Assembly: GCF_900109035.1 (NCBI RefSeq)
Contig: NZ_FNYD01000010.1
Coordinates: forward strand, 101,002-165,001
Source: Cribrihabitans marinus
GTDB lineage: Bacteria; Pseudomonadota; Alphaproteobacteria; Rhodobacterales; Rhodobacteraceae
DNA length: 64,000 nucleotides
Reading direction: 5' to 3'
The notes below the pieces were generated by a model. The model saw nothing but the letters and a program-made list of their open reading frames with translations, was not told the DNA's origin and searched no databases. Positions within the stretch are counted from its first letter, which is position 1; each line of letters starts with the position of its first letter. Position numbers and translations under genes: made by a program. Shown piece after piece: positions 7,660 through 17,006 of the stretch.

Positions 7660-9759
7660 ATGAACATCGAGAACGGACTCCGCCTTGCCGTCGATATCGG
7701 TGGAACCTTCACGGATTCCGTTCTTGCCGACGTGCAAGGCCGGATCATTGCCAGTACGAAGACCCCCACCACCCCCGAAAATCCAGCGCTGGGGGCGCTG
7801 GAAGGGGCCCGGCGGGTGATGTCCCAGGCCGACGCCGACTGGTCGAAGGTCATGAGTTTCATCCACGGCACCACGCTGGCCACAAACGCCCTCATCGAAC
7901 GACGCGGTGCGGTCGTGGCCACTGTGACCACCGAAGGCTTCCGTGACATTCTCGAAATCGCCAATGAGCGCCGCTACAGCCCCTATGACATCAACCTGGT
8001 CAAGCCCGACCTGATCGTTCCCAGGTCGCGCGCCTTCACGATCGGCGGGCGCATGAATGCCGGGGGGCATGTCCTGCGGCCACTGGACGAAGCGTCGGTC
8101 AGCCGGCTGGCGGATCAGATCACGGCCTGCAACGCCGGCGCGGTGGCAATCTGCCTGCTGCACGCCTATGCGGACGCGACCCATGAACTGAGGCTGCGCG
8201 AGCTTCTGAAGGCGCTACTGCCGGATCTGGTGATCTCGCTGTCGCATGAGGTCAGTCCAGAGGCCCGCGAGTTCGACCGGCTCTCGACCACCATCGCCAA
8301 CGCCTACATTCAGCCGCTGATTGCGGGTTACCTGGGCGAATTCCAGACGCGGTTCGCACGCGAAGGTCTGACATGTCCGATCCTGATGATGACTGCGGGT
8401 GGCGGCATGAGCACGATGGAAACCGCGGCACGTCTGCCGATCCGGCTGGTGGAGTCCGGCCCGGCGGGCGGTGCCATTCTTGCCGCGCGCGTCGCGGCCG
8501 AAACAGGCGCGCGCGAGGTTCTGAGTTTTGACATGGGCGGCACAACCGCCAAGCTGTGCCTGATCGACGATTTCCGCCCGCAGACCGCGCGCAAGTTCGA
8601 GATCGCGCGGGCGGCACGGTTCATCAGGGGATCGGGCATGCCGGTGCGCATCCCGGTGATCGAGATGATCGAGATCGGTGCCGGGGGCGGCTCGATCGCG
8701 CATGTCGACCGGCTTGGCCGTCTGCAGGTCGGGCCGGAGAGTGCGGGGTCCATGCCGGGTCCCGCTGCCTTTGCCAGGGGCGGTGCGGACCCCACCGTAA
8801 CAGATGCCGACGTCGTGCAGGGCCTGATCGAGCCCGGCCGCTTTGCGGAAGGCCGGCTTGCGATCGACGTGGATGCCGCGAAATCCGCGTTGGAGCGTGT
8901 TGTCGGCGCGGCATTGGAGCTTGGTGCCGCCCGGGCCGCGCATGGGATCAGCGAAATCGTCGACGGGAACATGGCAAATGCCGGCCGGATGCACGCCGTG
9001 GAATCGGGCAAGGATCTGGGCACGCGTCTGATGATCGCCTTCGGCGGAAACGGTCCCTTGCACGCGACCCGGGTGGCGCGGCGCGCAGGGATCGAGCGGA
9101 TCCTGATCCCCCGGGATCCGGGCGTGGGATCTGCCGTGGGGTTCCTGCATGCGCCGGTCTCTTACGAGATCGTCCGCACGCGCTATGTTACCGTCAACGC
9201 GTTCGACCTTGATGGGCTCAACGCCTTCTTCAAGGAGATGACCGCCGAGGCGCGGGCAGTGGTGCGCGCAGGCGCGCCGGAAGCGGCATTGAAACAACGC
9301 CGCCTGGCCTTCATGCGCTATCGCGGGCAGGGCCATGAAGTCGAAGTCGCTCTCCCCGACCGCACATTGAAAGAAAGCGACATCCCCGACCTGCGCCGCA
9401 GCTTCGAAAAGGAATACAGCCGCCAGTTCAGCCGCACCGTTCCGGACATGCCGATCGAGATACTGAACTGGTCGCTGCAGGTCTCGACCGAGCCGCGCAA
9501 ACCCGAACGGTATCCCGCGCCGACCTCGAAGCGGCAGGTGCGCCCCACCGGTCGCCGATCCATCCTGTGCGACGTCACAGGCGAATGGTGCGAGGCGGAT
9601 GTTCATGACCGCGCGATGCTCAGACCCGGAGACTTCCTGAATGGTCCGGCCCTGATCATCGAGCCCCAGACGACCACATTCGTCAGCGCGGATTTCTCGG
9701 CACATCTGGATAGCGCCGGCAATATCTGGCTGGTTCGAAACCCGGAGGAAAAACCGTGA
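7660..9759 (+). CDS. hyuA: Hydantoinase/oxoprolinase subunit A (HyuA family)
   Basis: A 699-residue ATP-dependent hydantoinase/5-oxoprolinase A subunit. The actin-like ATPase entry motif is LAVDIGGTFTDSVLAD at residues 9-24. SFIHGTTLATNALIERRGA, TAGGGMSTMETA, ESGPAGGAILAARVA, SFDMGGTTAKLCLID and AFGGNGPLHATRVARRAG follow in the normal family order. ATG 7660 is chosen because it begins directly before the conserved domain. The gene starts a four-gene run with every junction overlapped. HyuA/HyuB pairs open cyclic amides (hydantoins, 5-oxoproline) or carboxylate ketone-like substrates with ATP; the actual substrate here is unresolved. Confidence 0.92.
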   Translation: MNIENGLRLAVDIGGTFTDSVLADVQGRIIASTKTPTTPENPALGALEGARRVMSQADADWSKVMSFIHGTTLATNALIERRGAVVATVTTEGFRDILEIANERRYSPYDINLVKPDLIVPRSRAFTIGGRMNAGGHVLRPLDEASVSRLADQITACNAGAVAICLLHAYADATHELRLRELLKALLPDLVISLSHEVSPEAREFDRLSTTIANAYIQPLIAGYLGEFQTRFAREGLTCPILMMTAGGGMSTMETAARLPIRLVESGPAGGAILAARVAAETGAREVLSFDMGGTTAKLCLIDDFRPQTARKFEIARAARFIRGSGMPVRIPVIEMIEIGAGGGSIAHVDRLGRLQVGPESAGSMPGPAAFARGGADPTVTDADVVQGLIEPGRFAEGRLAIDVDAAKSALERVVGAALELGAARAAHGISEIVDGNMANAGRMHAVESGKDLGTRLMIAFGGNGPLHATRVARRAGIERILIPRDPGVGSAVGFLHAPVSYEIVRTRYVTVNAFDLDGLNAFFKEMTAEARAVVRAGAPEAALKQRRLAFMRYRGQGHEVEVALPDRTLKESDIPDLRRSFEKEYSRQFSRTVPDMPIEILNWSLQVSTEPRKPERYPAPTSKRQVRPTGRRSILCDVTGEWCEADVHDRAMLRPGDFLNGPALIIEPQTTTFVSADFSAHLDSAGNIWLVRNPEEKP

Positions 9760-11405
9760 CAAACAGCAATACAAGACTGCAGGTCATGTGGAACCGGCTT
9801 CTGGCCGTGGTCGAGGAACAGGGCCAGGCCCTGATCCGTGCGGCGTTTTCACCCATCGTGCGCGAATGCGGCGACATCTCCGCCGGGATCTTCGACCTTC
9901 GCGGCCGCATGCTGGCGCAGGCGGTGACCGGCACCCCGGGCCATATCAACACGATGGCCGAGGCGGTGAAGACCCTGCGCGGTCGCTTCGACCTTCGGGA
10001 CATGAGGCCCGGCGACATCTACATGACCAACGATCCGTGGATCGCCTCGGGGCATCTGAACGACTTCTTGCTGATGATGCCGGTGTTCTTTCGGGGGCGC
10101 GCGGTCGGTTTTACCTCCTGCACATCGCATCTGGTGGATCTGGGCGGCCTCGGCATGGGGCCGGAGGGATCGGACATCTACGACGAAGGCCTGCTGATCC
10201 CGCCCTGCAAGCTGGTGGATGGCGGAGAGCTGAACGCGCTCCTGATGGCGATCGTTAAGGCCAATTCGCGCGAACCCGTCGCCAATGAGGGCGACATCTA
10301 TGCGCTCGTCGCCTGTTGCGAGACAGGGGCGAGGCGGCTGGCGGGCATGATGGAAGAGTTTGGCATAGAGCGTCTGGACGAGTTGGCGGATTTCATCATC
10401 GACACATCCTATCGCGGCACGGTGGAACGCATCGGCGACCTACCGAAGGGAACGCGGACGAACGTGTTGAAAGTGGATGGATACGAGCGCGGGATCGAAC
10501 TGCATGCCGCGCTGACCATCGAGGACGATTGCATCCTTCTGGACTTCGACGGAACCTCCGGGCTTTCGGCCAAGGGTATCAATGTACCGCTCAACTACGC
10601 CACCGCGTATTCGGTCTTTGCGCTGCGCTGCATCATCGGCCCGGACATTCCCAACAATGCCGGATCGCTGGCGCCGTTCCGCGTTGTCGGCCCAAAGAAC
10701 TGCATCCTCAATGCGCAGCCGCCTGCGCCCGTCGCCATGCGTCACACGCTGGGGCAGATGACACCCGATCTGGTCTATGGCTGCCTGTCACAGGTTCTGC
10801 CCGATCAGGTGCCCGCCGAGGGCGCATCTTGCATGTACGATCTGCCGTTGCGACACGTGCCTGAGGCGGTTGCGCGTGGCGATACGCAGTTCGCGCTGGA
10901 ACTGGTGTTCAGCGGCGGCACCGGTGCGCGGCCCGGCCTGGACGGGTTGTCGGCCACCGCGTTTCCTTCGGGCGTCTGGGGAAGCCAGGTGGAAACCACC
11001 GAGGCAGTGGCACCGGTCCTGTTCGAAAGGCGGGAACTGAAACCCGACAGCGGCGGGGCAGGGAAGATGCGTGGCGGGCTCGGGCAGCATATCGAGCTGC
11101 GCTCCTCCACTGGCGAGGACTTCATGCTGTTTCTTTCCGTCGAGAGGGTCCTGAACCCGGCGCGCGGACGCAACGGCGGCCGTGAGGGCGCAGCCGGGCG
11201 CATCTGTATCGGTGATGACCGGCCGGACCTGCCCGGCAAGGGCGAAGTCAGGGTGAAGGCAGGTGAGACCCTGGTCTTCGAAACCCCGGGCGGTGGCGGA
11301 TTCGGCGACCCTCGCGCGCGCAGCCGCCAGGATGTCGAGCGCGATCTGGAAGAGGAGTTGATCAGCGACGAAGTTGCCCGCGAAACTTATGGGTTCACCC
11401 GATGA
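9756..11405 (+). CDS. hyuB: Hydantoinase/oxoprolinase subunit B (HyuB family)
   Basis: A 549-residue HyuB-type subunit. The opening segments WNRLLAVVEEQGQALIRAAF, SPIVRECGDISAGIFD and GDIYMTNDPWIASGHLNDF are diagnostic, as are the central TPGHINTMAE and the C-terminal GGGGFGDP motifs. The GTG start at 9756 overlaps the hyuA stop by 4 bp, and its own stop overlaps the aminotransferase ATG. It is expected to form the heteromeric ATP-dependent ring-opening enzyme with HyuA. Confidence 0.92.
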   Translation: MTNSNTRLQVMWNRLLAVVEEQGQALIRAAFSPIVRECGDISAGIFDLRGRMLAQAVTGTPGHINTMAEAVKTLRGRFDLRDMRPGDIYMTNDPWIASGHLNDFLLMMPVFFRGRAVGFTSCTSHLVDLGGLGMGPEGSDIYDEGLLIPPCKLVDGGELNALLMAIVKANSREPVANEGDIYALVACCETGARRLAGMMEEFGIERLDELADFIIDTSYRGTVERIGDLPKGTRTNVLKVDGYERGIELHAALTIEDDCILLDFDGTSGLSAKGINVPLNYATAYSVFALRCIIGPDIPNNAGSLAPFRVVGPKNCILNAQPPAPVAMRHTLGQMTPDLVYGCLSQVLPDQVPAEGASCMYDLPLRHVPEAVARGDTQFALELVFSGGTGARPGLDGLSATAFPSGVWGSQVETTEAVAPVLFERRELKPDSGGAGKMRGGLGQHIELRSSTGEDFMLFLSVERVLNPARGRNGGREGAAGRICIGDDRPDLPGKGEVRVKAGETLVFETPGGGGFGDPRARSRQDVERDLEEELISDEVARETYGFTR

Positions 11406-12484
11406 TCCGCGCCGTCGACCATATCGAAAAGATGTCACCCTATGCGCTGGCCGAGTTGAAGGCACCTGCGGGCAAGCGCGTCGTCTCGCTGTCACAGAAC
11501 GAAGCCCTGCGCGCACCCAGCCCGCTTGCGATCGAGGCTGCCGCCAGTGCGCTGGCGGCCGGCCATCTGTATCCGGACCCGGACTGGTGGGCATTGCGCG
11601 TGGCCTTGGCGGAACGGCACGCGATCGCGGCGGCCGGAATCCTGTGCGGAAATGGCTCGATGGAGCTGATCGGCTGCCTGACCCGGGCCTTTGCGGATGA
11701 ACAGGGTGCGGTGCTGGCCCCGGCCCATGCCTATCCGTTCTTCGAAACGGCAACCCGGCTGGCCCGCGCACGGTTCGACAGGGCGCCGGAGACAAGAGAC
11801 GGCGTTTCGGTCGACGCCCTGCTCGACGCGGTGCGCCCGGACACGCGCATCGTCCTTGTGGCCAATCCCGGCAATCCCACCGGCACGCGCATTTCCCGCT
11901 CTGAGCTCTGCCGCTTGCGAAATGGTCTGCCAGGTCAGGTGTTGTTGGTGATCGACGAAGCCTATGGCGAATTTGCCGACCGCCTGGACGCGCCCATGTT
12001 CGACCTGATCGACGGCGGTGATACCGTCGTGTTGCGCACCTTCTCGAAGGCTTACGCGCTGGCGGGAATGCGGGTCGGCTGGGGCTACTTCCCGACAGCC
12101 ATCGCCGATCAACTGCGCAAGGTGATGAACCCCAACAACGTCTCGGCGGCCGGGCAGGCCGCGGCCGCCGCGGCGCTGGTCGATCAGGGCTATATGCGCG
12201 AGACTTGCGCGCTGACCGGCCGGCTGCGGGACAGATTTGTCGACCGCCTGCGACTTGCCGGCTTCAACCTGACAGAGAGCTTCACCAACTTCGCCATTGT
12301 CAGGTTTGCCAGCATCGATGCGGCCCGGCGCGCCGATGGCGCCTTGCGGGCCGAAGGCGTGATCGCACGTGCCCAGGGCGGTGCGGGTCTGCCGGACTGC
12401 CTGCGCATCACTATTGGCGCGGCAGACACGCTCGACCTGGCGGCCGGGCTGCTGGAACACTGGGCCGAGGCGGAGAGGGCATGA
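11402..12484 (+). CDS. PLP-dependent class I/II aminotransferase (HisC-like)
   Basis: A 360-residue fold-type I aminotransferase. NPGNPTGTRISRSEL is the cofactor-phosphate/substrate loop, VIDEAYGEF carries the conserved Asp, and TFSKAYALAGMRVGWGYF holds the PLP lysine. It resembles histidinol-phosphate aminotransferases, but no his genes are nearby. The ATG overlaps the hyuB stop and the stop overlaps the next ATG. Within this operon it probably moves the amino group from, or to, the amino acid released by ring opening, an inference from context. Confidence 0.88.
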   Translation: MIRAVDHIEKMSPYALAELKAPAGKRVVSLSQNEALRAPSPLAIEAAASALAAGHLYPDPDWWALRVALAERHAIAAAGILCGNGSMELIGCLTRAFADEQGAVLAPAHAYPFFETATRLARARFDRAPETRDGVSVDALLDAVRPDTRIVLVANPGNPTGTRISRSELCRLRNGLPGQVLLVIDEAYGEFADRLDAPMFDLIDGGDTVVLRTFSKAYALAGMRVGWGYFPTAIADQLRKVMNPNNVSAAGQAAAAAALVDQGYMRETCALTGRLRDRFVDRLRLAGFNLTESFTNFAIVRFASIDAARRADGALRAEGVIARAQGGAGLPDCLRITIGAADTLDLAAGLLEHWAEAERA

Positions 12485-13224
12485 CGCAATCACGCGGGCA
12501 GGCACGGTTCGGAATTCTGGTGCCATTCACCAACACCAACCTCGAACCCGACATGGCGCTTCTGCGGCCTGATGGCGTGTCGCTGCATTTCGCCCGTGTC
12601 GCGGGCTACGATCAGGACGAGATCCCCGATGCCGAGCAAATGCACGGGTTGGGCGCCAGCGATCTGGATGAGCCTTTGCGCCTGTTACAGGCCGTGCGGC
12701 CGGACGTGATCCTCTATGGCTGCACCTCGGCCACGTTGACCCATGGTTTTGCCTTCGACCGTGATCTTGCCGGACGGATCAAGGCGGCCAGCGGGGCCGA
12801 GACCGTGACCGCGGCCGGCGCCCTGGTGCATGCCCTGGAAGTCCTGGGATTGCACCAAATCGGGTTCGCCTCGCCCTATGTGAGCACAATCAATGATCTG
12901 GCAATCGCGTTCCTGTCGGAAACCGGCATCAAGACCGTGGCACGGTCTGAAACAGGCAAAGTGCTGGACAACTACGGACAGGGCGAACTGGACCCGCAGG
13001 CGGTTTTCGAGCTGGGGCTTGCTGCCGATCATCCCGAGGCCCAGGCCGTTGTGTTGTCCTGCACCGACATGCGCAGCGTCGAGACCATCGCCCGGCTAGA
13101 GCGTGCCTTGGGCAAACCGGTGATCAGCTCGAACCAGGCGATGATGTTTCAGGCAATGCAATTGGCTGGCATCGGCGAAGCTCTTTCGGGATATGGCGAA
13201 CTGCTTTCAGCGGAACGGTCATGA
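12481..13224 (+). CDS. Aspartate/glutamate racemase superfamily protein (maleate isomerase/arylmalonate decarboxylase-like)
   Basis: A 247-residue member of the two-cysteine Asp/Glu racemase fold. FGILVPFTNTNLEPDM is the N-terminal strand-loop. ILYGCTSATLTHG provides the first catalytic Cys (about residue 81) and VVLSCTDMRSVETI the second (about residue 197), a pairing typical of maleate isomerase, arylmalonate decarboxylase and hydantoin racemase relatives. ATG 12481 overlaps the aminotransferase stop by 4 bp. In a hydantoinase operon a racemase or isomerase role on the ring substrate is plausible. A second ATG at 13221 overlaps its stop but leads to no recognisable protein. Confidence 0.85.
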   Translation: MTQSRGQARFGILVPFTNTNLEPDMALLRPDGVSLHFARVAGYDQDEIPDAEQMHGLGASDLDEPLRLLQAVRPDVILYGCTSATLTHGFAFDRDLAGRIKAASGAETVTAAGALVHALEVLGLHQIGFASPYVSTINDLAIAFLSETGIKTVARSETGKVLDNYGQGELDPQAVFELGLAADHPEAQAVVLSCTDMRSVETIARLERALGKPVISSNQAMMFQAMQLAGIGEALSGYGELLSAERS

Positions 13225-13364
13225 CCGTCCAAAGCCCAGTCGTCGGTGCCAAAGACATTGCGGTGTCAGCACCGCCGCGCCCCGCAGGCTTTCAATATGC
13301 CTTGAGCCAACGACGCACCAATGGATTGATCCATCGAGTTTGGCCGATAGAAAAGGCGGAGCCT

Positions 13365-14480
13365 TCAGAGAGACACCCACTGTTCGGTCGCATGCGACTG
13401 CTGCATCGCCTCCACCGTGCGCTGGACCTCGAAAGCTTCCCGAAAATCCGGCTCACAGGCAGCGCCGCCTGCGTGGGCTTCGAGCAATTCGGCAACCTCG
13501 ATCACCTTGAGGTCGTTGAAACCCAGCTGATGACCGGGGGCAGGGCAGAAGGCGCCATAGGGTGGATGAGCGGGGCCGGCCTCCAGTCTCGTGTAACCGC
13601 AACGCTCGGGTCCGCCGGACCATAGCAGGAGTTCGTTCATGCGTTCCTGGCTGAAGGCCAGCGCGCCCTTGGTTCCGGTGATTTCCCATGACAGGTCCAT
13701 CGTGCGGGCGGTCGCCGCCCAGTTGGCCTCGAGACTGCCTGACACTCCGCATTCGAAGCGCACAAGCGCGTGGGTCATGTCGTCCACCTCGACGGGCGCA
13801 CACTCGCGCGCGCCCAGGGCCGTGGGCCGGGTGGAATGGATGGTCCTGCAATCCGCCTGCACCTCGGCCATCGGACCCAGCAGGAAGCGCGCCATCGAAA
13901 TGATGTGGCTGCCGATATCGGCCAGCGCGCCGCCGCCCCGAGGGTCCGTTCGGAAGGAGTGCGGCACATCCGGATCGGCCATGTAATTCTCGGCATGGCG
14001 TCCGCGAAACCCGGTGACCTCACCGATCTCGCCCGATGCGATGATCCCGCGCGCCAGCCGGATCATCGGGTTGCGCAGGAAATTGAACCCGACGAGTGTG
14101 ACGATGCCCGCCGCCTCGGCGGCCTCGGTCATCTCAAGCGCGATGGCTGCCGTGGTCGCCAGCGGCTTTTCACAATAGACCGTCTTGCCGGCGTCAATCG
14201 CGGCATGGGCAATCGGTGCATGCAGCACGTTGGGCGCGGTGATCGCAACGATATCCACCGCGTCATCGGCGACCAGATCCTGCCAACTCCCGGTGCTGCG
14301 GGCAAATCCAAGCGCCTGCGCGGCCCTGGCCGCCAATTCATCACTGGCATCCGCGAGAACGGCCAGGCGCGGTTCGACCGGCACGTCGAAAAGCCCCGAG
14401 ACCGCGCGGAACGCGTTCGCATGACACCGCCCCATGAAGCCCGACCCCACCAGTCCGATCCCGATCTCCGGCTTGGTCAT
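13365..14480 (-). CDS. Gfo/Idh/MocA-family oxidoreductase
   Basis: A 371-residue NAD(P)-dependent dehydrogenase. The Rossmann motif GLVGSGFMGRCHANAF is at residues 9-24, YCEKPLATTAA contains the family Lys of the EKP motif, and GGGALADIGSHIISMARFLL is the C-terminal-domain signature with the conserved Asp and His. It is the last gene of the minus-strand ABC operon (47 bp after the ATPase), so it likely oxidises the imported sugar or polyol. It converges on the Asp/Glu-racemase-like gene across 140 bp in which I see nothing. Confidence 0.9.
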   Translation of the reverse strand: MTKPEIGIGLVGSGFMGRCHANAFRAVSGLFDVPVEPRLAVLADASDELAARAAQALGFARSTGSWQDLVADDAVDIVAITAPNVLHAPIAHAAIDAGKTVYCEKPLATTAAIALEMTEAAEAAGIVTLVGFNFLRNPMIRLARGIIASGEIGEVTGFRGRHAENYMADPDVPHSFRTDPRGGGALADIGSHIISMARFLLGPMAEVQADCRTIHSTRPTALGARECAPVEVDDMTHALVRFECGVSGSLEANWAATARTMDLSWEITGTKGALAFSQERMNELLLWSGGPERCGYTRLEAGPAHPPYGAFCPAPGHQLGFNDLKVIEVAELLEAHAGGAACEPDFREAFEVQRTVEAMQQSHATEQWVSL

Positions 14481-14526
14481 GTTCCGTGTCTCCCGTTCCG
14501 TTTTCCGATCACGTCCTGTCTGACGA

Positions 14527-16035
14527 TCAGGCCGCCGCCTCGCCCCGGTGATGCGACACCGCGTCGATCAGGTGCTCTTCGGTCAGCGCATCGCCCTCGA
14601 ATTCAGCCACGACCGCGCCTTCGGACATGGCCAGCACGCGATGGCTGACGCCCAGCACCTCGGGCATTTCCGAGGATATCACGATCACCGCAAGCCCGCG
14701 TTCGGCCAGGTCAGCGATCAGTTCATGGATCGCCGATTTCGAGCCGACGTCGATCCCGCGCGTCGGCTCGTCCAGGATGATCAGCTTGGGATCGGCGCAG
14801 AGCCATTTCGCCAAAACGAATTTCTGCTGGTTGCCGCCCGAAAGCTGCGACACCGCCTGGTCCGGCCCGGTGGTCTTGATCGACAGGGCCGAGCGGTATT
14901 TCTCGAATACCGCCAATTCCCGCGGCTTGTTCATGATCGATACTTCCGAGAACAGCCGCAGATGCGGCAGCGAGGTGTTTTCGCGCCCGCCCATCATGAG
15001 CACGAGGCCCTGTTCCTTGCGGCTTTCCGGAACCAGCGCCATGCCCATGTCGATGGATTGCCGCGGCGTTGGAAGGTCGATCCGCCCTTCCTTCCAGAAC
15101 AGCCGGCCAGCATCCGCCCTGCGCACGCCGAAGATGGTTTCAACCACCTCGGACCGTCCCGCACCAACAAGACCGTAAAGCCCAAGCACCTCGCCTTCCT
15201 TCACCGAAAAGGACACATCGTCAAACAAGCCGGACTTGCTCAGCCCCTCGACGCGCAGCACCTCGGATCCGAACTCGGCCTTGGCCTTGACGAAATACGC
15301 GTCCAGCGTACGTCCGATCATCATGCGCGTCACCCGGTTCAAATCGGTGTCGCATGTGTCCACGGTGCCCTGCACCTGCCCGTCGCGCAGGACCGTGATC
15401 CTGTCGGTGATGTCGAAAATCTCGTCCATCTTATGCGAGATATAGACAATGCCCACGCCGCGCTCCTTCAATCCGCGAATGGTGTGAAAGAGCTGATCCT
15501 TCTCGGTGTCGGTCAGCGAGGCCGTGGGTTCGTCGAAGATCACAACATTGGCGCTGAAGGCCTCGGCGCGGGCGATCTCGACCATCTGCTGCATCGCGAC
15601 CGAGAGCGTGCCGACCCGCACATCGGGGCCAAAGCCGCATCCCAGCGCGTCCAACGCCGCAGAGGCGTTGCGGCGCAATTCGCGCTTCTTCAACACGCCG
15701 AAGCGGTTGGTGGGCCAGGCGCCGAGATAGATGTTCTCGGCCACCGACAGCTCTGGCGAAAGCGACAATTCCTGGTGGATCAGCAGGATCCCCTTTTGCC
15801 GCGCATCCAGCGGACCCGCGACCTGCGTCGGCGCGCCCTGATAGACGATCTCGCCACCATCGGGCTTGTAGAGCCCGGCAAGCACCTTCATCAGGGTGGA
15901 CTTCCCGGCGCCGTTTTCACCGACCAGCGCATGAACCTCTCCAGGCTGGATGTCAAAGCTGACATCGTCGAGCGCCTTGACGCCCGGGAATGTCTTGGTG
16001 ATTCCCCGGACCTTGAGAATGGCGGCTTCCATCAT
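14527..16035 (-). CDS. Sugar ABC transporter ATP-binding protein (double-NBD, RbsA/MglA type)
   Basis: About 502 residues with two fused nucleotide-binding domains, as in ribose/galactose importers. NBD1: Walker A GENGAGKSTLMKVL, signature-region LSVAMQQMVEIARA, Walker B VVIFDEPTASL. NBD2: degenerate Walker A GLVGAGRSEVVETI, LSGGNQQKFVLAKWL, and IILDEPTRGIDVG. Two tandem ATGs (16035 and 16032) overlap the permease stop; the second has the better spacing (7 nt) from GGAGG. It forms the importer with the two permeases upstream and the divergent binding protein. Confidence 0.93.
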   Translation of the reverse strand: MMEAAILKVRGITKTFPGVKALDDVSFDIQPGEVHALVGENGAGKSTLMKVLAGLYKPDGGEIVYQGAPTQVAGPLDARQKGILLIHQELSLSPELSVAENIYLGAWPTNRFGVLKKRELRRNASAALDALGCGFGPDVRVGTLSVAMQQMVEIARAEAFSANVVIFDEPTASLTDTEKDQLFHTIRGLKERGVGIVYISHKMDEIFDITDRITVLRDGQVQGTVDTCDTDLNRVTRMMIGRTLDAYFVKAKAEFGSEVLRVEGLSKSGLFDDVSFSVKEGEVLGLYGLVGAGRSEVVETIFGVRRADAGRLFWKEGRIDLPTPRQSIDMGMALVPESRKEQGLVLMMGGRENTSLPHLRLFSEVSIMNKPRELAVFEKYRSALSIKTTGPDQAVSQLSGGNQQKFVLAKWLCADPKLIILDEPTRGIDVGSKSAIHELIADLAERGLAVIVISSEMPEVLGVSHRVLAMSEGAVVAEFEGDALTEEHLIDAVSHHRGEAAA

Positions 16036-17006
16036 GGCACCTCCCCGTGGTTCAGCAGCTTGTCCAGCACCAGGGCAAGCACGAGCACCGCGCCCATCAC
16101 CATCAGTTCCACGTAGTTCGGGGTGTTCAGCAGGCGCAGGCCGTTGCGCAGCACCGCCAGCGTAAGCACACCGCCAATGGTCATCCACATGCTGCCGAAG
16201 CCGCCCTGCAACCGTGTTCCACCCAGAACCACGGCGATGATGGTCCAGAGCTCCCAGATCTTGCCGGCATTGGGCTCGGCGGTACCCAGGCGCATGGACA
16301 GCAGGATGCCACAGACCGCCGCCAACGTGCCGCAGATGGTGAAGTTGATGATCTTGTGGCGTCTGACGTTGATGCCCGCGTCATGGGCGGCCTCGATATT
16401 GTCGCCCACCGCATAGGTTTCGCGTCCGTGGCGGGTGCTCGACAACACCCATTGGAAGAGAACCGCCAGCGCGAAGAAGATGATCGCCGTCAGCGAGATG
16501 GGGCCGAGATAGATCTCGGGGATCTCGGTATAGCTGAAATCGGGCACCATCAGGGCGTTCTCGCCGGAATAGACGAATACCAGTCCGCGAATGCCGATCA
16601 GCCCGCCCAGCGTGACGATGAACGAGTGCATCCCGGACAGAGCGACCAATGTGCCGTTGAGAAATCCAAGCGCCGCGCCGGAGAGCAGCCCCAGGAAGAC
16701 GGCGGGCCAGACGCCCATGTGGTCCTGCAAACCGATGGCCAGTGCCGAGGCCAGGGCAAGCACCGCGCCCACGGATAGGTCGATCTCGCCGTCGATCATC
16801 ACCATTGTCATGCCGATGGCCAGGATCCCGATAAAGGCCGCCTGGGTCAGGATGTTGCCGAGATTGTTGACCGTCAGGAAATACGGGCTGGCCAGCGAGA
16901 ACACGGTCACGGTCAGCGCAAGAAACACCCAGATGTGGTTTCTCAACAGCCAGGACACGACGCTTTGAAGTGGCGATCCAGCCCGGATATCTGTTGCCTG
17001 GCTCAT
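16032..17006 (-). CDS. Sugar ABC transporter permease (RbsC-like), second of the pair
   Basis: A 324-residue inner-membrane permease of the BPD_transp_2 family. Typical features are GMTMVMIDGEIDLSVGAVLAL near residue 75, GTRLQGGFGSMWMTIGGVLT near the C-terminus, and about nine hydrophobic helices. ATG 17006 (MSQATDIRAG) overlaps the preceding permease stop by 4 bp and is preceded by GGAGG. Its stop overlaps the ATPase start. Having two distinct permease genes suggests a heterodimeric channel. Confidence 0.92.
   Translation of the reverse strand: MSQATDIRAGSPLQSVVSWLLRNHIWVFLALTVTVFSLASPYFLTVNNLGNILTQAAFIGILAIGMTMVMIDGEIDLSVGAVLALASALAIGLQDHMGVWPAVFLGLLSGAALGFLNGTLVALSGMHSFIVTLGGLIGIRGLVFVYSGENALMVPDFSYTEIPEIYLGPISLTAIIFFALAVLFQWVLSSTRHGRETYAVGDNIEAAHDAGINVRRHKIINFTICGTLAAVCGILLSMRLGTAEPNAGKIWELWTIIAVVLGGTRLQGGFGSMWMTIGGVLTLAVLRNGLRLLNTPNYVELMVMGAVLVLALVLDKLLNHGEVP

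Noticed and set aside
13221..13625. Open frame whose ATG overlaps the racemase-like stop (ATGA), suggesting a fifth hyu-operon gene.
   Set aside because: No recognisable domain, and most of it lies opposite the conserved C-terminus of the Gfo/Idh gene. The overlap is probably chance.
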